64,000 bases of DNA from an uncultured Acidovorax sp. (GTDB lineage Bacteria; Pseudomonadota; Gammaproteobacteria; Burkholderiales; Burkholderiaceae_C), in assembly GCA_913774955.1 (NCBI GenBank), contig CAJYKV010000004.1, positions 62,001 to 126,000 on the forward strand, in the 5' to 3' direction. The notes under the pieces were generated by a model. The model did not search any database. It had not been told where the DNA came from and was given only the letters and a program-made list of their open reading frames with translations. Positions 43,947 to 53,163 of this stretch are shown one piece after another. Positions within the stretch are counted from its first letter, which is position 1, and the number at the start of each line of letters is the position of its first letter. The position numbers and the translations under genes are program-made.

Positions 43947-44849
43947 GTGGCCCTGCCGCCTCCCGTGCCGACCGTGTCCTTGTCCGTGCCTTCGCCCCTT
44001 CCGTTCCTGCCCCAGGAAATCCGCCCCGCCTGTGCGGAACAGCAACAGCTGACGTCCCGCCATCTCGAGGGCCGTATCTCCGAGTTGGAAGGCTATCTGT
44101 ACGCGCTGCGCCGCGAGATTGACGGCGAGCTGCTGGGCACGACGCCCCCGTACCGCAAGCCCTATCCCTACGGCTGCTGCCTGGAAATTTCCCAGGCGTT
44201 CGAGCGCAAACTGCGCGCGGCGGTGGCATCGGGGGCGTCGCGGCCCGGCCTGGATGCCATCCGTGCCTTCATGCAGGAGGGTGGCTACGTCGGCAGCGTC
44301 TGGGGCGCGCTGCGCGAGCGCTACTTCCAGAACGCGTTCCAGTTCGGGAGCCTGTACGTCGACGTCTCCAACGACACGGTGGACGTGCACAAGCCCGCCG
44401 TCGAAATCCTGCCCATGGCCGACTCCGGGCTGCTGAACGTGTCCGACGTGGCGCATTTCGTCCGCATCGCGCGTGCCTATTGGCAAGGCGAGTACTACGT
44501 CAACGACGTGTGGCCGGCACTGGCGCCGATCGCTCCGGTCGTGATGGTGGTGCCGGACCTGCAACTGGTGCGGTTCCCGACCGGATCGGCCTACATGGTG
44601 GGTTTGCAGCGCCGCGACCGCTACCAGTCTGCCGAGGCCTATCTTGCGGACGGCCCGGCGCTTCCTGCCGCGGCGCGCGAGGCACTGCTGGCCCGTCTCG
44701 CACCGCGCCGGAAGGTGGCCGACGCCCGCCAGGGGCGCGCGCTGGCCCGAGCCGCCTGCGCCTCGCTGCGGCGCGCGACGCCGCTCGAAGAGACGATATG
44801 GCTGAACCGGCAGTGCGTGGAGTGGGGCGCGTTCAACCGGACCGCATAG
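43947..44849 (+). CDS. uncharacterised protein, about 300 residues
   Basis: I do not recognise this protein. It has no signal peptide or membrane segment. The body looks like a folded alpha-beta protein: YRKPYPYGCCLEISQAFERKL, IRAFMQEGGYVGSVWGALRERYFQNAF, LYVDVSNDTVDVHKPAVEILPM, and a VARIARAYW-like FVRIARAYWQGEYYVNDVWP. No ATG fits; four in-frame GTG codons (43947, 43965, 43974, 43986) could start it. A -10-like TAAAAT (43920-43925) lies just upstream of the first. It follows polA and seems to be transcribed alone. Confidence 0.7.
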   Translation: MALPPPVPTVSLSVPSPLPFLPQEIRPACAEQQQLTSRHLEGRISELEGYLYALRREIDGELLGTTPPYRKPYPYGCCLEISQAFERKLRAAVASGASRPGLDAIRAFMQEGGYVGSVWGALRERYFQNAFQFGSLYVDVSNDTVDVHKPAVEILPMADSGLLNVSDVAHFVRIARAYWQGEYYVNDVWPALAPIAPVVMVVPDLQLVRFPTGSAYMVGLQRRDRYQSAEAYLADGPALPAAAREALLARLAPRRKVADARQGRALARAACASLRRATPLEETIWLNRQCVEWGAFNRTA

Positions 44850-44909
44850 TCCCCGTTGCGGGTCGAGCCCCTGCCTGGCGGCGCCCTTTCCGCCAGGACC
44901 CACGATTCC

Positions 44910-45707
44910 TCAATACACGTCGCCCAGCGGGCAATCCGGCTCGGCCGGTGTGGCGAGCGGCAGGTAGTAGTAGGCCGCGGGCTGCCAGCGGCCCGGCCCC
45001 GCGGAGTCCGCGATGCGCACGTGCACGCCTTCACCCGATACGCAGTGGTCCACGCGCACCGACACCTTGCGGTCGGGCCACTGCAGGAAGAGCCGCTGGT
45101 CGGACGCGCGCGTCACCATGGCCTTGCCCTGCACCGCGAGCCCCGTGAACGGCGCGTCCGGCGCCTGCGTGAACTGCGCGGCGTGCTCGGCGGCGAGCTG
45201 CGAATCGTCGCCGTCGAAGCGGAGGATGGACACGTCCCGCGCAGGCACCGCCGCCTGCGGGCGCACGCAGCATTCGGGTGCCTTGGATGCGGGATAGAGC
45301 GGCAGGTAGTGCAACTCTCCCCCAGGCGCCGTCTCGCCGGACGCCAGTGCGAGGCGGACCGAGCCGGGGCTGGACGCATCCACCACGCCCACCCGGGAGG
45401 AGAGCGGGGCGCCCGCGTGCGCGGGTGCCTCGGTCGTGTGCGCCGGCGCCGCCACCGGAGTGCGTGTCCGGGCGGCCGGCCGGGCGCGGCCGCGGGCGGA
45501 GGAGGCCGGCTTGCCGGCGGATTTGGCGGAAGCCCTGGCAGGCGTTTTACTGGCGGCCTTGCCGGTGGCCTTGGTCGCCGTCTTGGCCGTCGTCTTGTTC
45601 GGGCTGGCGTGGACCTCGCCCACTCCGGTGAGCGCCAGGGACAGCGCGATGGAGAGGATCGGCCCGGTCAGGGCTGCTGCGTATCGGTGTCGTCGTTCAA
45701 TGGCCAT
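44910..45707 (-). CDS. exported protein, paralogue A
   Basis: A 265-residue exported protein of unknown function. A signal peptide (residues ~10-32) is followed by a Lys/Ala/Thr-rich linker (35-95) that resembles histone-like tails, then a domain shared with the gene at 45896-46564: VGVVDA, PECCVRPQA, FTQAPDAPFTGLAVQGKA, WPDRKVSVRVDHC, GEGVHVRIA and GRWQPAAYYYLPL. Four conserved cysteines suggest disulfides. It converges on the unknown gene ending at 44849. Confidence 0.75.
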   Translation of the reverse strand: MAIERRHRYAAALTGPILSIALSLALTGVGEVHASPNKTTAKTATKATGKAASKTPARASAKSAGKPASSARGRARPAARTRTPVAAPAHTTEAPAHAGAPLSSRVGVVDASSPGSVRLALASGETAPGGELHYLPLYPASKAPECCVRPQAAVPARDVSILRFDGDDSQLAAEHAAQFTQAPDAPFTGLAVQGKAMVTRASDQRLFLQWPDRKVSVRVDHCVSGEGVHVRIADSAGPGRWQPAAYYYLPLATPAEPDCPLGDVY

Positions 45708-45895
45708 CTTGAGGGAAAAAGGGGGAATGCAGGCGGGATTCCGCCGCCGTGGCGGAGGCGCCACCGGAAAGCTGAGGGCCGAGTATGCGGCGGAGTTCCT
45801 GGCGTAGCGGTAAAGATGTGCATACCGCGAGAATTCCAGGAAGCGCAACGGCGGCCCAACGGTTCATGCCTATCCGCTCCGCTGGCCGTACCCCT

Positions 45896-46564
45896 TCACT
45901 CCCGCGGGCAGTCGGGCTGCACATCGGCGCCCAGGGGCAGGTAGTAATGGGCGGCGGGCTTCCACCGGCCCGCGCCCGTGTACTCGGCGATCTTGACGTG
46001 CAGGCCCTCGGCGGCGAGGCAGTGGTCCACGCGGACCTGTTGCCTGCTGTCCGGCCACCGCAGCAGGAGGCGATGGGAGGAGGCGCGCTTCACCGTGGGC
46101 TTTCCCTGCACGGCCAGTCCCACGAACCCATCCCCCGGCGGCTGGGTGAACCGTGCCTCGCGCTCGGCGGCGGGTTCGGTGTCCGCGCCCTGGTAGCGCA
46201 GCAGGCGGGTTTCCTGCGGATCGACCGGCGCCTGCGGGCGAATGCAGCACTCCGCGGCTCGGCCTGCTGGCGGCGACAGGCGCAGAAACCGCAGGTCTTG
46301 AGGCGGCTTGGCGTTGCCGGGCTCCGCTTCCGCAGGCGACTCCATGCCCGGCAAGGCTACCCGCGCCGCGTCAGGCATGCGTGCGTCCACGATGCCGACC
46401 CGAGCGGAAGGAGGGGCGGGCGCCGCCGCGTGGGCCGCAGCACAGCCGAGGGCGAAGATGAACACCAGCAGGTGCGTGGCGCGCGGTGTGAAGCGTGGCG
46501 CGGAGACCCTCGTCGCATGCGTCGGTGCTGTGAAACAGAGGCATTCGGTGGCGGGCGGTGTCAT
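45896..46564 (-). CDS. exported protein, paralogue B
   Basis: A 222-residue paralogue of the neighbour at 44910-45707. After a signal or anchor segment (LLVFIFALGCAAAHA, about residues 32-46) come the same blocks: VGIVDA, AECCIRPQA, FTQPPGDGFVGLAVQGKP, WPDSRQQVRVDHC, EGLHVKIA and GRWKPAAHYYLPL, ending in DCP. It lacks the basic linker of paralogue A. The two are 188 nt apart in the same direction, evidently a tandem duplication. The gene is divergent from the LysR gene at 46664 across 99 nt. Confidence 0.75.
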   Translation of the reverse strand: MTPPATECLCFTAPTHATRVSAPRFTPRATHLLVFIFALGCAAAHAAAPAPPSARVGIVDARMPDAARVALPGMESPAEAEPGNAKPPQDLRFLRLSPPAGRAAECCIRPQAPVDPQETRLLRYQGADTEPAAEREARFTQPPGDGFVGLAVQGKPTVKRASSHRLLLRWPDSRQQVRVDHCLAAEGLHVKIAEYTGAGRWKPAAHYYLPLGADVQPDCPRE

Positions 46565-46663
46565 GGCCGGCGATTGTGCAGGGAAGCTCCGGCACTGGAA
46601 GGTAGGAAACGCTTTGATGCAATATCCCACCCTTTCCTCACCACTGCACCGTCTGCCCGTTCC

Positions 46664-47587
46664 ATGCGCCTGCGCCACATCGAAGTCTTCAACGCCGTGA
46701 TGCTCACGGGCAGCGTGAGCGCGGCCGCGCGGCTCATCAATGTCACGCAGCCCGCGGTCAGCCGCATCCTCGCGCATGCGGAACTGCAACTGGGCTTCGC
46801 GCTGTTCCACCGGCACAAGGGGCGCCTCGTGCCGACGCGCGAGGCGCAGACGCTCTATCCGCACATCGAGCGGTTGTTCACGCAGCTCGACGAGGTGCAG
46901 CGGCTGGCCGGCAGCCTGCGCGGGCAGCAGCGCGAGGGCGAACTGCACGTGCTGAGCGTGCTCGCCCTGAGCCACGAGGTGATGCCGCGGGCGCTGCGGG
47001 CCTTCCATGCGCTGCATCCCGGCGTGCACGTCACCATCGACGCGCTGCATTCCCCGCAGATCGTCTCGGCCCTGGTGCTGCAGGAGGCCGACGTGGGCTT
47101 CGTGTTCTCGGCGCTGTCGCACCCGTCGCTGGAGCAGGAGACGCTCGCCGAAGGCGCCGTCGTCTGCGTGGCGCCGCGCGGCCTGCTGGGTGCCGCGGTG
47201 GTGGACGCGGGCACGGTGCACCTGGCCGATCTGGCGAGTGTGCCGGTGGTGCGGCTGGGGTTGAACGATCCGCTCGGCACCATGGTGAACCATGCCTGCC
47301 GCGAGGCCGAGGTCGGGCTGCAGTCGGCGATCACGGTGCAGACCTACCATGCCGCGCTGGCACTGGCGCACCACGGCCTGGGCGTGGCGCTGGTCGACGC
47401 CTGCACGGCGGCTTCCGCGGACCCGCGGCAGGTGGACGTGCTGGAGCTGTTGCCGCGCATCGCGGTGCCGGTGAGGGCGCTGCGCATGCCGCACCGCCCG
47501 GCATCGCTGCTCGCCGATGCGATGGTGCGCTGCATGCGCGAAGCCGTGCTGCAGACCCTGCAGAACGGGCCGTCTCAGGCGGCGTGA
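46664..47587 (+). CDS. LysR family transcriptional regulator
   Basis: A 307-residue regulator with the N-terminal winged HTH MRLRHIEVFNAVMLTGSVSAAARLINVTQPAVSRILAHAE and an effector domain (about 90-295). Relatives in this position beside dadA and an amino-acid-binding protein control amino-acid use. Its last 13 nt overlap the end of the convergent dadA gene. It is a likely regulator of the twin promoters at 48913-49129; that is inference from position. Confidence 0.9.
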   Translation: MRLRHIEVFNAVMLTGSVSAAARLINVTQPAVSRILAHAELQLGFALFHRHKGRLVPTREAQTLYPHIERLFTQLDEVQRLAGSLRGQQREGELHVLSVLALSHEVMPRALRAFHALHPGVHVTIDALHSPQIVSALVLQEADVGFVFSALSHPSLEQETLAEGAVVCVAPRGLLGAAVVDAGTVHLADLASVPVVRLGLNDPLGTMVNHACREAEVGLQSAITVQTYHAALALAHHGLGVALVDACTAASADPRQVDVLELLPRIAVPVRALRMPHRPASLLADAMVRCMREAVLQTLQNGPSQAA

Positions 47588-48864
47588 ACGGCGCCCGGCA
47601 CGGCGGCGGCCCGCGGTTCCTGCGCCATCGCCTCCGCCAGCTGCTCCGCGGTGCCGAAGGAGAGCGTGAACCCCAGGGCGCCGTGGCCCGTGTGCAGCCA
47701 GGCGTTGGCGGGCCCGCCCGGCTGCCGACCCACCACGGGCAGACCGGTGGGCGTCGCGGGCCGCATGCCCGTCCAGGGCCGCAACGGCGCATCGGCGCCC
47801 GGGTCGTGGCCGAACACCTCGGCGACGGATCGGCGCAGGCGGTCGACGCGGTCCTGCGGAATGCTGCGGTCGTCGCCCACGAGTTCCGCCATGCCGGCCA
47901 CGCGCAGCCGGTCGCCCAGGCGGGCGAACACCACCTTGCGTGCCGCGTCGGTCACGTTCACGTGCGGGGCCCACGCCGCATCGGCGGGCGCATCGAGCGT
48001 GAGGCTGTAGCCCTTGAGCGGGTACACGGGCAGCCGCATGCCCAGCCGCGCCGCCCAGGCGGCGCTGGCACTGCCCAGGGCCAGCACGAAGTGGTCGGCT
48101 TCCATGCGCACGTCCTCCGTGCTGCCCGCGTGGCGCAACTGCACCGCGGCGATGCGGCCGTCGGCCCTGCGCTCGAAGCCGCGCACCTGCGCGTCCAGCA
48201 CGAAGCGCACCCCCCGCGCGGCCAGCAGCGCCTGCAGGCCTTCGCAGACCTTGCGGCAATCGGCCGCGCATTCGCTGGGCGTGTGGATGGCGCCGGCGAT
48301 GGGGTCGGTACCGCGGCCGAGCGCGGGCTCCAGTTCCACGCAGCGCGCGGCGGAGACGGACTCCTGCTCGCAGCCCCAGGTGCGCTGCAGGGCCATCTGC
48401 CGCTCGGCGGCGGCCAGGGCCTCGGGCGTGCGGTACACCACCAGCTTGCCCGTGCGCGTGAAGTCGCAGGCGATGCCCTCGCGTTCCAGCAGGCCTTCGA
48501 AAGCCACGCGGCTGCGGGCGGCGAGCGCCAGCAGGGCGCCCGTGGTGGTGCGCGACGTCGCGTCGTTGCAGGCCGCGAGGAAGGCGGCACCCCAGCGCCA
48601 CTGGTGCAGGCTCCACTGCGGCCGCAGCTTGAGCGGCGAATCCGGCGAAAAAAGGAGCTTGGGCAGCTGCCCCCATACCGAGGCGTCGGCCAGCGGCTGC
48701 ACGTAGCTGTAGCTGAGCTGCGCGCCGTTGCCGCCGCTCGCGCCGCCGCCCGCAGGCCCCTGGTCGATCACCGTGACCTGCCAGCCCTGGCGCTGCAGCG
48801 CGTAGGCCGTCGCCAGGCCCGCGATCCCCGCGCCCAGCACGCATGCATGCCTGTCCGTTCCCAT
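47575..48864 (-). CDS. dadA: D-amino-acid dehydrogenase, FAD-dependent
   Basis: A 429-residue flavoprotein. The FAD-binding start is CVLGAGIAGLATAYALQRQGWQVTVID, and the DadA family features GGNGAQLSYSYVQPLAD, HTPSECAADCRKVCEGL, VYPLKGYSLTL and RPATPTGLPVVGR are present. It oxidises D-amino acids (for example D-alanine) to keto acids and feeds electrons to the respiratory chain. The ATG at 48864 has GGAG 8 nt upstream; an ATG at 48876 would lose it. It is divergent from gltI with matching promoters. Confidence 0.9.
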   Translation of the reverse strand: MGTDRHACVLGAGIAGLATAYALQRQGWQVTVIDQGPAGGGASGGNGAQLSYSYVQPLADASVWGQLPKLLFSPDSPLKLRPQWSLHQWRWGAAFLAACNDATSRTTTGALLALAARSRVAFEGLLEREGIACDFTRTGKLVVYRTPEALAAAERQMALQRTWGCEQESVSAARCVELEPALGRGTDPIAGAIHTPSECAADCRKVCEGLQALLAARGVRFVLDAQVRGFERRADGRIAAVQLRHAGSTEDVRMEADHFVLALGSASAAWAARLGMRLPVYPLKGYSLTLDAPADAAWAPHVNVTDAARKVVFARLGDRLRVAGMAELVGDDRSIPQDRVDRLRRSVAEVFGHDPGADAPLRPWTGMRPATPTGLPVVGRQPGGPANAWLHTGHGALGFTLSFGTAEQLAEAMAQEPRAAAVPGAVHAA

Positions 48865-48912
48865 CGTTCGCTCCATCCGTTCCGTGCCATACGTGCCGGC
48901 ACATCGGGGTGG

Positions 48913-48979
48913 ACTGTAGGCCGGCGCACGCGGCTTGAACAATGCCGTTCGCCCGATCGCCCATGCCGTCAGGTTATGC
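48913..48979 (-). promoter_or_regulatory. dadA promoter module
   Basis: Reading leftward: GCATAAC, 5 nt, GGCATGGG, 16 nt, ATTGTTCAAGCCG, 12 nt, TACAGT. Core promoter TTGTTC, 18-nt spacer, TACAGT. The upstream blocks look like an activator site. Confidence 0.75.
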
Positions 48980-49062
48980 ACTGGAATGGGGCCTGCCGCC
49001 CCGGCGTGACATCGCAGAGCCGGGCGCGGTTCTTGCTGGATATCAGGGTTGACCCGGGCATG

Positions 49063-49129
49063 GCATAACTTTCCGGCATGGGACCGGCTTCGGAATGAAT
49101 TGTTCAAGCCGGGGCCGCCTTCCTACAGT
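49063..49129 (+). promoter_or_regulatory. gltI promoter module
   Basis: The same blocks with the same spacings as the dadA module: GCATAAC (49063-49069), GGCATGGG (49075-49082), ATTGTTCAAGCCG (49099-49111), TACAGT (49124-49129). By eye, 47 of 67 positions are identical, concentrated in the four blocks. Confidence 0.75.
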
Positions 49130-49195
49130 GCCTGCACCGTCGCGCCGCGCTGCGCGGGGCCCGAGCCGTCCGCTTTTTCCATCCAAGGAGTTCCC

Positions 49196-50083
49196 ATGAA
49201 AACCACCCTCTGCTCCGCCGCGCTGCTCGCCTGCGGCCTGCTGGCCGGCGCCGCCGCCCAGGCCGATACCCTTAAGAAGATCGCGGACAGCGGCAAGATC
49301 ACGCTCGCCTACCGCGAATCGTCGGTGCCCTTCAGCTACCTCGCCGGCGCCGGCACGCCCGTGGGCTTCTCGGTGGACATCTCCAATGCGGTGGTGGACG
49401 CGGTGAAGAAGAAGCTGAACAAGCCCGACATCAAGGTCGAACTGCAGGCCGTGACCTCGCAGAACCGCATTCCTCTCGTCACCAACGGCACGGTGGACCT
49501 GGAGTGCGGCTCCACCACCAACAACACCGCACGCGCCAAGGACGTGCAGTTCGCCGTCAACTACTTCTACACCGGCACGCGCCTGCTCGTGAAGAAATCC
49601 TCGGGCGTGAAGAACTACGCCGACCTCGCGAAGAAGACCGTGGCCAGCACCACCGGCACCACCAACGCCCAGGTGATCCGCAAGTACAACCGGGACAACA
49701 ACCTCGACATGGACATCATCCTGGGCAAGGACCACAACGATTCCATGCTGCTGGTGGACACCGGCCGCGCGCTCGCCTTCGCGATGGACGACATCCTGCT
49801 CTTCGGCCTGAAGGCCAACGCGACCAACCCGGCCGAATGGGACGTGGTGGGCGATTCGCTGCAGGTCGAGCCCTATGCCTGCATGCTGCGCAAGGACGAC
49901 CCGCAGTTCCAGGCGCTCGTCAACGGCGTGATCGGCGGCATGATGAAGTCGGGCGAGTTCGAGAAGCTCTACACCAAGTGGTTCATGTCGCCCATCGCGC
50001 CGAAGAACCAGTCGCTGGGCCTGCCGATGTCCAAGGAACTGCGCGACAACCTGACGGCGCAGAGCGACAAGCCGGCCGTCTGA
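49196..50083 (+). CDS. gltI: glutamate/aspartate ABC transporter substrate-binding protein
   Basis: A 295-residue periplasmic binding protein (SBP family 3). Signal peptide MKTTLCSAALLACGLLAGAAAQA; then DTLKKIADSGKITLAYRESS, GTVDLECGSTTNNTARAKDV and FAMDDILLFGLKA, all characteristic of GltI. No permease or ATPase genes follow, so it must use a transporter encoded elsewhere or have a sensing role. A strong AAGGAG precedes the ATG. It shares its promoter design with the divergent dadA. Confidence 0.92.
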   Translation: MKTTLCSAALLACGLLAGAAAQADTLKKIADSGKITLAYRESSVPFSYLAGAGTPVGFSVDISNAVVDAVKKKLNKPDIKVELQAVTSQNRIPLVTNGTVDLECGSTTNNTARAKDVQFAVNYFYTGTRLLVKKSSGVKNYADLAKKTVASTTGTTNAQVIRKYNRDNNLDMDIILGKDHNDSMLLVDTGRALAFAMDDILLFGLKANATNPAEWDVVGDSLQVEPYACMLRKDDPQFQALVNGVIGGMMKSGEFEKLYTKWFMSPIAPKNQSLGLPMSKELRDNLTAQSDKPAV

Positions 50084-50128
50084 CCGGGGCCTGCGCGGGC
50101 CGGCCGGCCGGGCCGCCAGGCCCGCCGG

Positions 50129-52111
50129 TCACCGGGTGACGATGGGGAAGTTGCCGCTTTCCCGCCCGAGCAGGCCCAGGAGCCTGCGCAAGGCCTGGAC
50201 ATCGCCGCTCGCGCGAACGCCCGCCGCGGCCAGAGCCGTGTCGGGCGGAACCGCCCCCGACACCATCTGCAGGAAGGCCGGCCGGCCCATCGCCAGGCGG
50301 ACCGTGGGTGCACCCCGCGCCGCGCCGCGCCGGTGGTGGAGGACGGCGTTCTCGACCCAGAGGGCCCAACGCTCGCCACTGTCCGTCAATTCGAGATCGA
50401 CCGCGATCTCGAAGTTCTCCGCAGCGGGGCCGTCGAGACGTGCCTCCATGGCTTCCAGCAAGCGTTCGGTGGGTACGTGCGGCAGCATGTCCGCGAGGGA
50501 GATTCCGGAAGCGCGCGCAGGAGGCGGCCCCTGCAACAGCTCCCGCGCCCCGACGAGGTAGAAGTTCCGCCAGGATGCCGACTCGGCCTGGTAGGCGAGT
50601 TGCTCGAAGGCGCGCGCCTGGAGCTCACGCGCTTCCGTCAGGCCGGAGTCCGCAAGCACCACATGGCGCAGCAGTTCGGCGGTCCAGCGGTAGTCTCCTT
50701 CGGCATACGCCTGCCGGGCCTGCGCGATCGCGGCCTGCGAACCTCCAGCCAGCGCCACGTACCGCCGTGCGGCCTCCACCGGCGGCAGCGGATCCAGGTG
50801 GGCGGGGTGGGCGTCGAACCAGCCCAGGTAGTACTGGAACACGGCGCGCACGTTGTGCTTCACCGTGCCGTAGTACCCATGCACCGCAAGCCGCGCGTCG
50901 AGGCTGCGGGGCAGCCGCAGGGTCTCGGCGATCTCTGCAGCCGTCAGTCCCCGGTTCATCCCCCGCACGGTCTGGTCATGGATGTACCGGTAGCTGTCGC
51001 GGTGCGCCTTGAGAAAGTCCACGATGCGGTCCCGGCCCCACACGGGCCAGTGATGCTGGTTGAACAGCACCTCGGCATCGCCCAACTGGTCGATCATCCT
51101 GTCGATGTGGTCCGCCCACTTGCGGGCGTCGCGCACCTTCGCACCGCGCAGCGTGTAGACGTTGTGCAGGGTCTGCGTCACGATCTCCGCGCCCGCGAAC
51201 GCCTTGCGGTCGGGCAGGGAGAACACCAGCTCCGCGGGCGCCTCGGCGTCGGGCACGCTGTGGAACACGAATCGCACGCCGTCGAGCGTCAGCTCCTGGC
51301 GGGGCTGGTCGATGAGCAGCGTGGGCGCGAGGATGCCGGCGCGCCCTGCGGGAGACGCCTTTCCCAGGCCGTTGTCCACCAGCCCGGCAGCGCTGCGCTC
51401 CAGGCCCGCGCCGTACATGTAGCCTGCCCGCCGTCCCATGGCCGGCCCTGCCATCAGGTTCTCGCTGGTCGCCTCCTCCATGAATCCGGACGGTGCGACC
51501 ACGGGAACCGGGCGCGCCTGCGCCTCGTCGGCCGACAGCAGGGCCAGCGCCCCGCCGAAATGGTCGACATGGCTATGGGTGAAGACCATGGCCGAAACCG
51601 GCCGCTCGCCCAGGTGCTCGCGCGCGAACGCCATGGCCGCCTGCGCCGTCTCGCGGACGGTGAGAGGGTCCACCACGATCCACCCCGTGCGGCCTTCGAT
51701 CAGCGTGAGGTTGGAGAGATCGAACCCGCGAAGCTGCCAGATGCCCTCGCTGACCTTGAACAGGCCGGCCTGGTTGTTCAGCCGGGCCTGGCGCCAGAGA
51801 CTGGGGTTCACCGTGTCGGGCGGCGGGCCCTGCACGAATGCGAAACTGTCGAAGTCCCAGACCACGCGGCCGTCGGCCGCCCTGATCTGCCCGTGGGGCG
51901 CGGCGACCAGCCCCCGCGTGGCGTCGGCCATGGCAGCGCCGTCCTGCAGATCGTAGTTCCTGGCGACGGCGGCATTGCGTGCGCGCGTCGCATCCGTGGC
52001 CGTGCCGGACGCCCGGGGTTCGGACGTTTGCGCGGACCTGGAGGGCAGGTTGCCCGCGCAGGCGGACAGAAGTGCGGCGGACAGCGCCGCAGCGAGCATT
52101 CGAGCGTTCAT
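50129..52111 (-). CDS. alkylsulfatase-like metallo-beta-lactamase-fold hydrolase
   Basis: A 660-residue protein of the SdsA1/BDS1 type. The lipobox LLSACAG suggests an exported lipoprotein. The metal motif is FTHSHVDHFGG, with further ligands in the following EIVTQTLHNVYTLRGAKVRDARKWADHID stretch and NQHHW. After the hydrolase domain come the dimerisation and C-terminal SCP2-like domains (about 400-655). SdsA1 cleaves primary alkyl sulfates such as dodecyl sulfate; related enzymes act on other esters. It ends a four-gene operon with CoA ligase, acyl-CoA dehydrogenase and Bug genes, 24 nt after the Bug gene. Confidence 0.88.
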   Translation of the reverse strand: MNARMLAAALSAALLSACAGNLPSRSAQTSEPRASGTATDATRARNAAVARNYDLQDGAAMADATRGLVAAPHGQIRAADGRVVWDFDSFAFVQGPPPDTVNPSLWRQARLNNQAGLFKVSEGIWQLRGFDLSNLTLIEGRTGWIVVDPLTVRETAQAAMAFAREHLGERPVSAMVFTHSHVDHFGGALALLSADEAQARPVPVVAPSGFMEEATSENLMAGPAMGRRAGYMYGAGLERSAAGLVDNGLGKASPAGRAGILAPTLLIDQPRQELTLDGVRFVFHSVPDAEAPAELVFSLPDRKAFAGAEIVTQTLHNVYTLRGAKVRDARKWADHIDRMIDQLGDAEVLFNQHHWPVWGRDRIVDFLKAHRDSYRYIHDQTVRGMNRGLTAAEIAETLRLPRSLDARLAVHGYYGTVKHNVRAVFQYYLGWFDAHPAHLDPLPPVEAARRYVALAGGSQAAIAQARQAYAEGDYRWTAELLRHVVLADSGLTEARELQARAFEQLAYQAESASWRNFYLVGARELLQGPPPARASGISLADMLPHVPTERLLEAMEARLDGPAAENFEIAVDLELTDSGERWALWVENAVLHHRRGAARGAPTVRLAMGRPAFLQMVSGAVPPDTALAAAGVRASGDVQALRRLLGLLGRESGNFPIVTR

Positions 52112-52135
52112 CGTGGAATCCGGAGAAGGCGGCGC

Positions 52136-53125
52136 TCAGACCGGTTCGAGCCCGATCTTCTTCATCATCGCGGCCGTGATGCGCATCTCGTCCTTGATGC
52201 TCTGCACGAATGCCGCCGGCCCCTGCACGTCGACCCATCCGCCCTGCTCCTCGAGCCTGGCCACGACGTCCGGGTTCTTCATGGCTTCGGTGAATCCGCT
52301 GCTGATGCGCCCGACGACGGCCGCCGGGGTCTTCGCGGGCACGGATACGCCTCCCCACGAAGTGAGCTCGACGCCCGGGATACCCAACTCCGCCAGGGTG
52401 GGAACGTTCGGAGCCTTCGGGTTGCGCTGGCTGCCCGCGACCGCCAGGGCCCGCAGCTTGCCTGTGCTGAGCATGCCGTAGGCTGCCGCGAAGATCGGCA
52501 TGCCGAAGGCCACCTGCCGGCCCAGCACCGCGTTGACGAGTTCGGACGCGCCCTTGTAGGGAACGTGCATGGCCTGCGTGCCCGTGGCGCTGAGGAACAG
52601 CTCCACGCCCAGGTGCGAAGGCGTGCCGATGCCGCCCGAGGCGTAATCGACCTGGCCCTTTCCGGCCTTCAGCCGGGCGAGCAGCTCGTCCATCGTGCGG
52701 ATGTCCGAATCCGCGTTCACCACCAGCGCGACGTCGGAGCGGGTGAGGCGCATGACGTGGTGGAAATCGCTCAGCGCGTCGTAGCCGGGTGCCTTGTAGA
52801 GGCACATGTTGGCCGCGAGCGGCGTGCCGGTGTAGAGCAGGGTGTAGCCATCGGGCGCCGCCGACGCCGCGACGCGCGCGCCGATGTTGCCGCCGGCACC
52901 GGCCCGGTTCTCGATGACGATGGGCTGGCCCAGGATCGGGCCCACCGCCTCCGCCAGGATCCGCGCACCCAGGTCCGGCCCGGTCGCCGGCAGGTAGGGC
53001 ACCAGCCACTTGATCGGGCGACTCGGGAATGCGGCCGGCGCCGCTCGCGCCACATGGGATGCCAGGGGCAGCGAGGCAGCCGCCAACGCCTTGCCGAACA
53101 GTTGCCGTCGATTGATCTCGTTCAT
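52136..53125 (-). CDS. Bug family substrate-binding protein
   Basis: A 329-residue periplasmic binding protein. The twin-arginine-like start MNEINRRQLFGKALAAASLPLA is followed by FPSRPIKWLVPYLPATGPDLGAR, VIENRAGAGGNIGARVAASAAPDGYTLL and HVPYKGASELVNAVLGRQV. It probably binds a carboxylate substrate of the operon. No TctAB genes are present. The ATG at 53125 has GGAG 7 nt upstream; it lies 38 nt after the acyl-CoA dehydrogenase gene. Confidence 0.93.
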   Translation of the reverse strand: MNEINRRQLFGKALAAASLPLASHVARAAPAAFPSRPIKWLVPYLPATGPDLGARILAEAVGPILGQPIVIENRAGAGGNIGARVAASAAPDGYTLLYTGTPLAANMCLYKAPGYDALSDFHHVMRLTRSDVALVVNADSDIRTMDELLARLKAGKGQVDYASGGIGTPSHLGVELFLSATGTQAMHVPYKGASELVNAVLGRQVAFGMPIFAAAYGMLSTGKLRALAVAGSQRNPKAPNVPTLAELGIPGVELTSWGGVSVPAKTPAAVVGRISSGFTEAMKNPDVVARLEEQGGWVDVQGPAAFVQSIKDEMRITAAMMKKIGLEPV

Positions 53126-53163
53126 GATTGTCTCCATCACCATCCGTCGAAGGGGGAATCCAC

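Larger units (their letters stand above)
48865..49195. promoter_or_regulatory. divergent promoter region of dadA and gltI
   Basis: The 331-nt gap holds two 67-bp modules in opposite orientation (next two entries). Between them are 83 nt with no recognisable gene. Confidence 0.75.
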
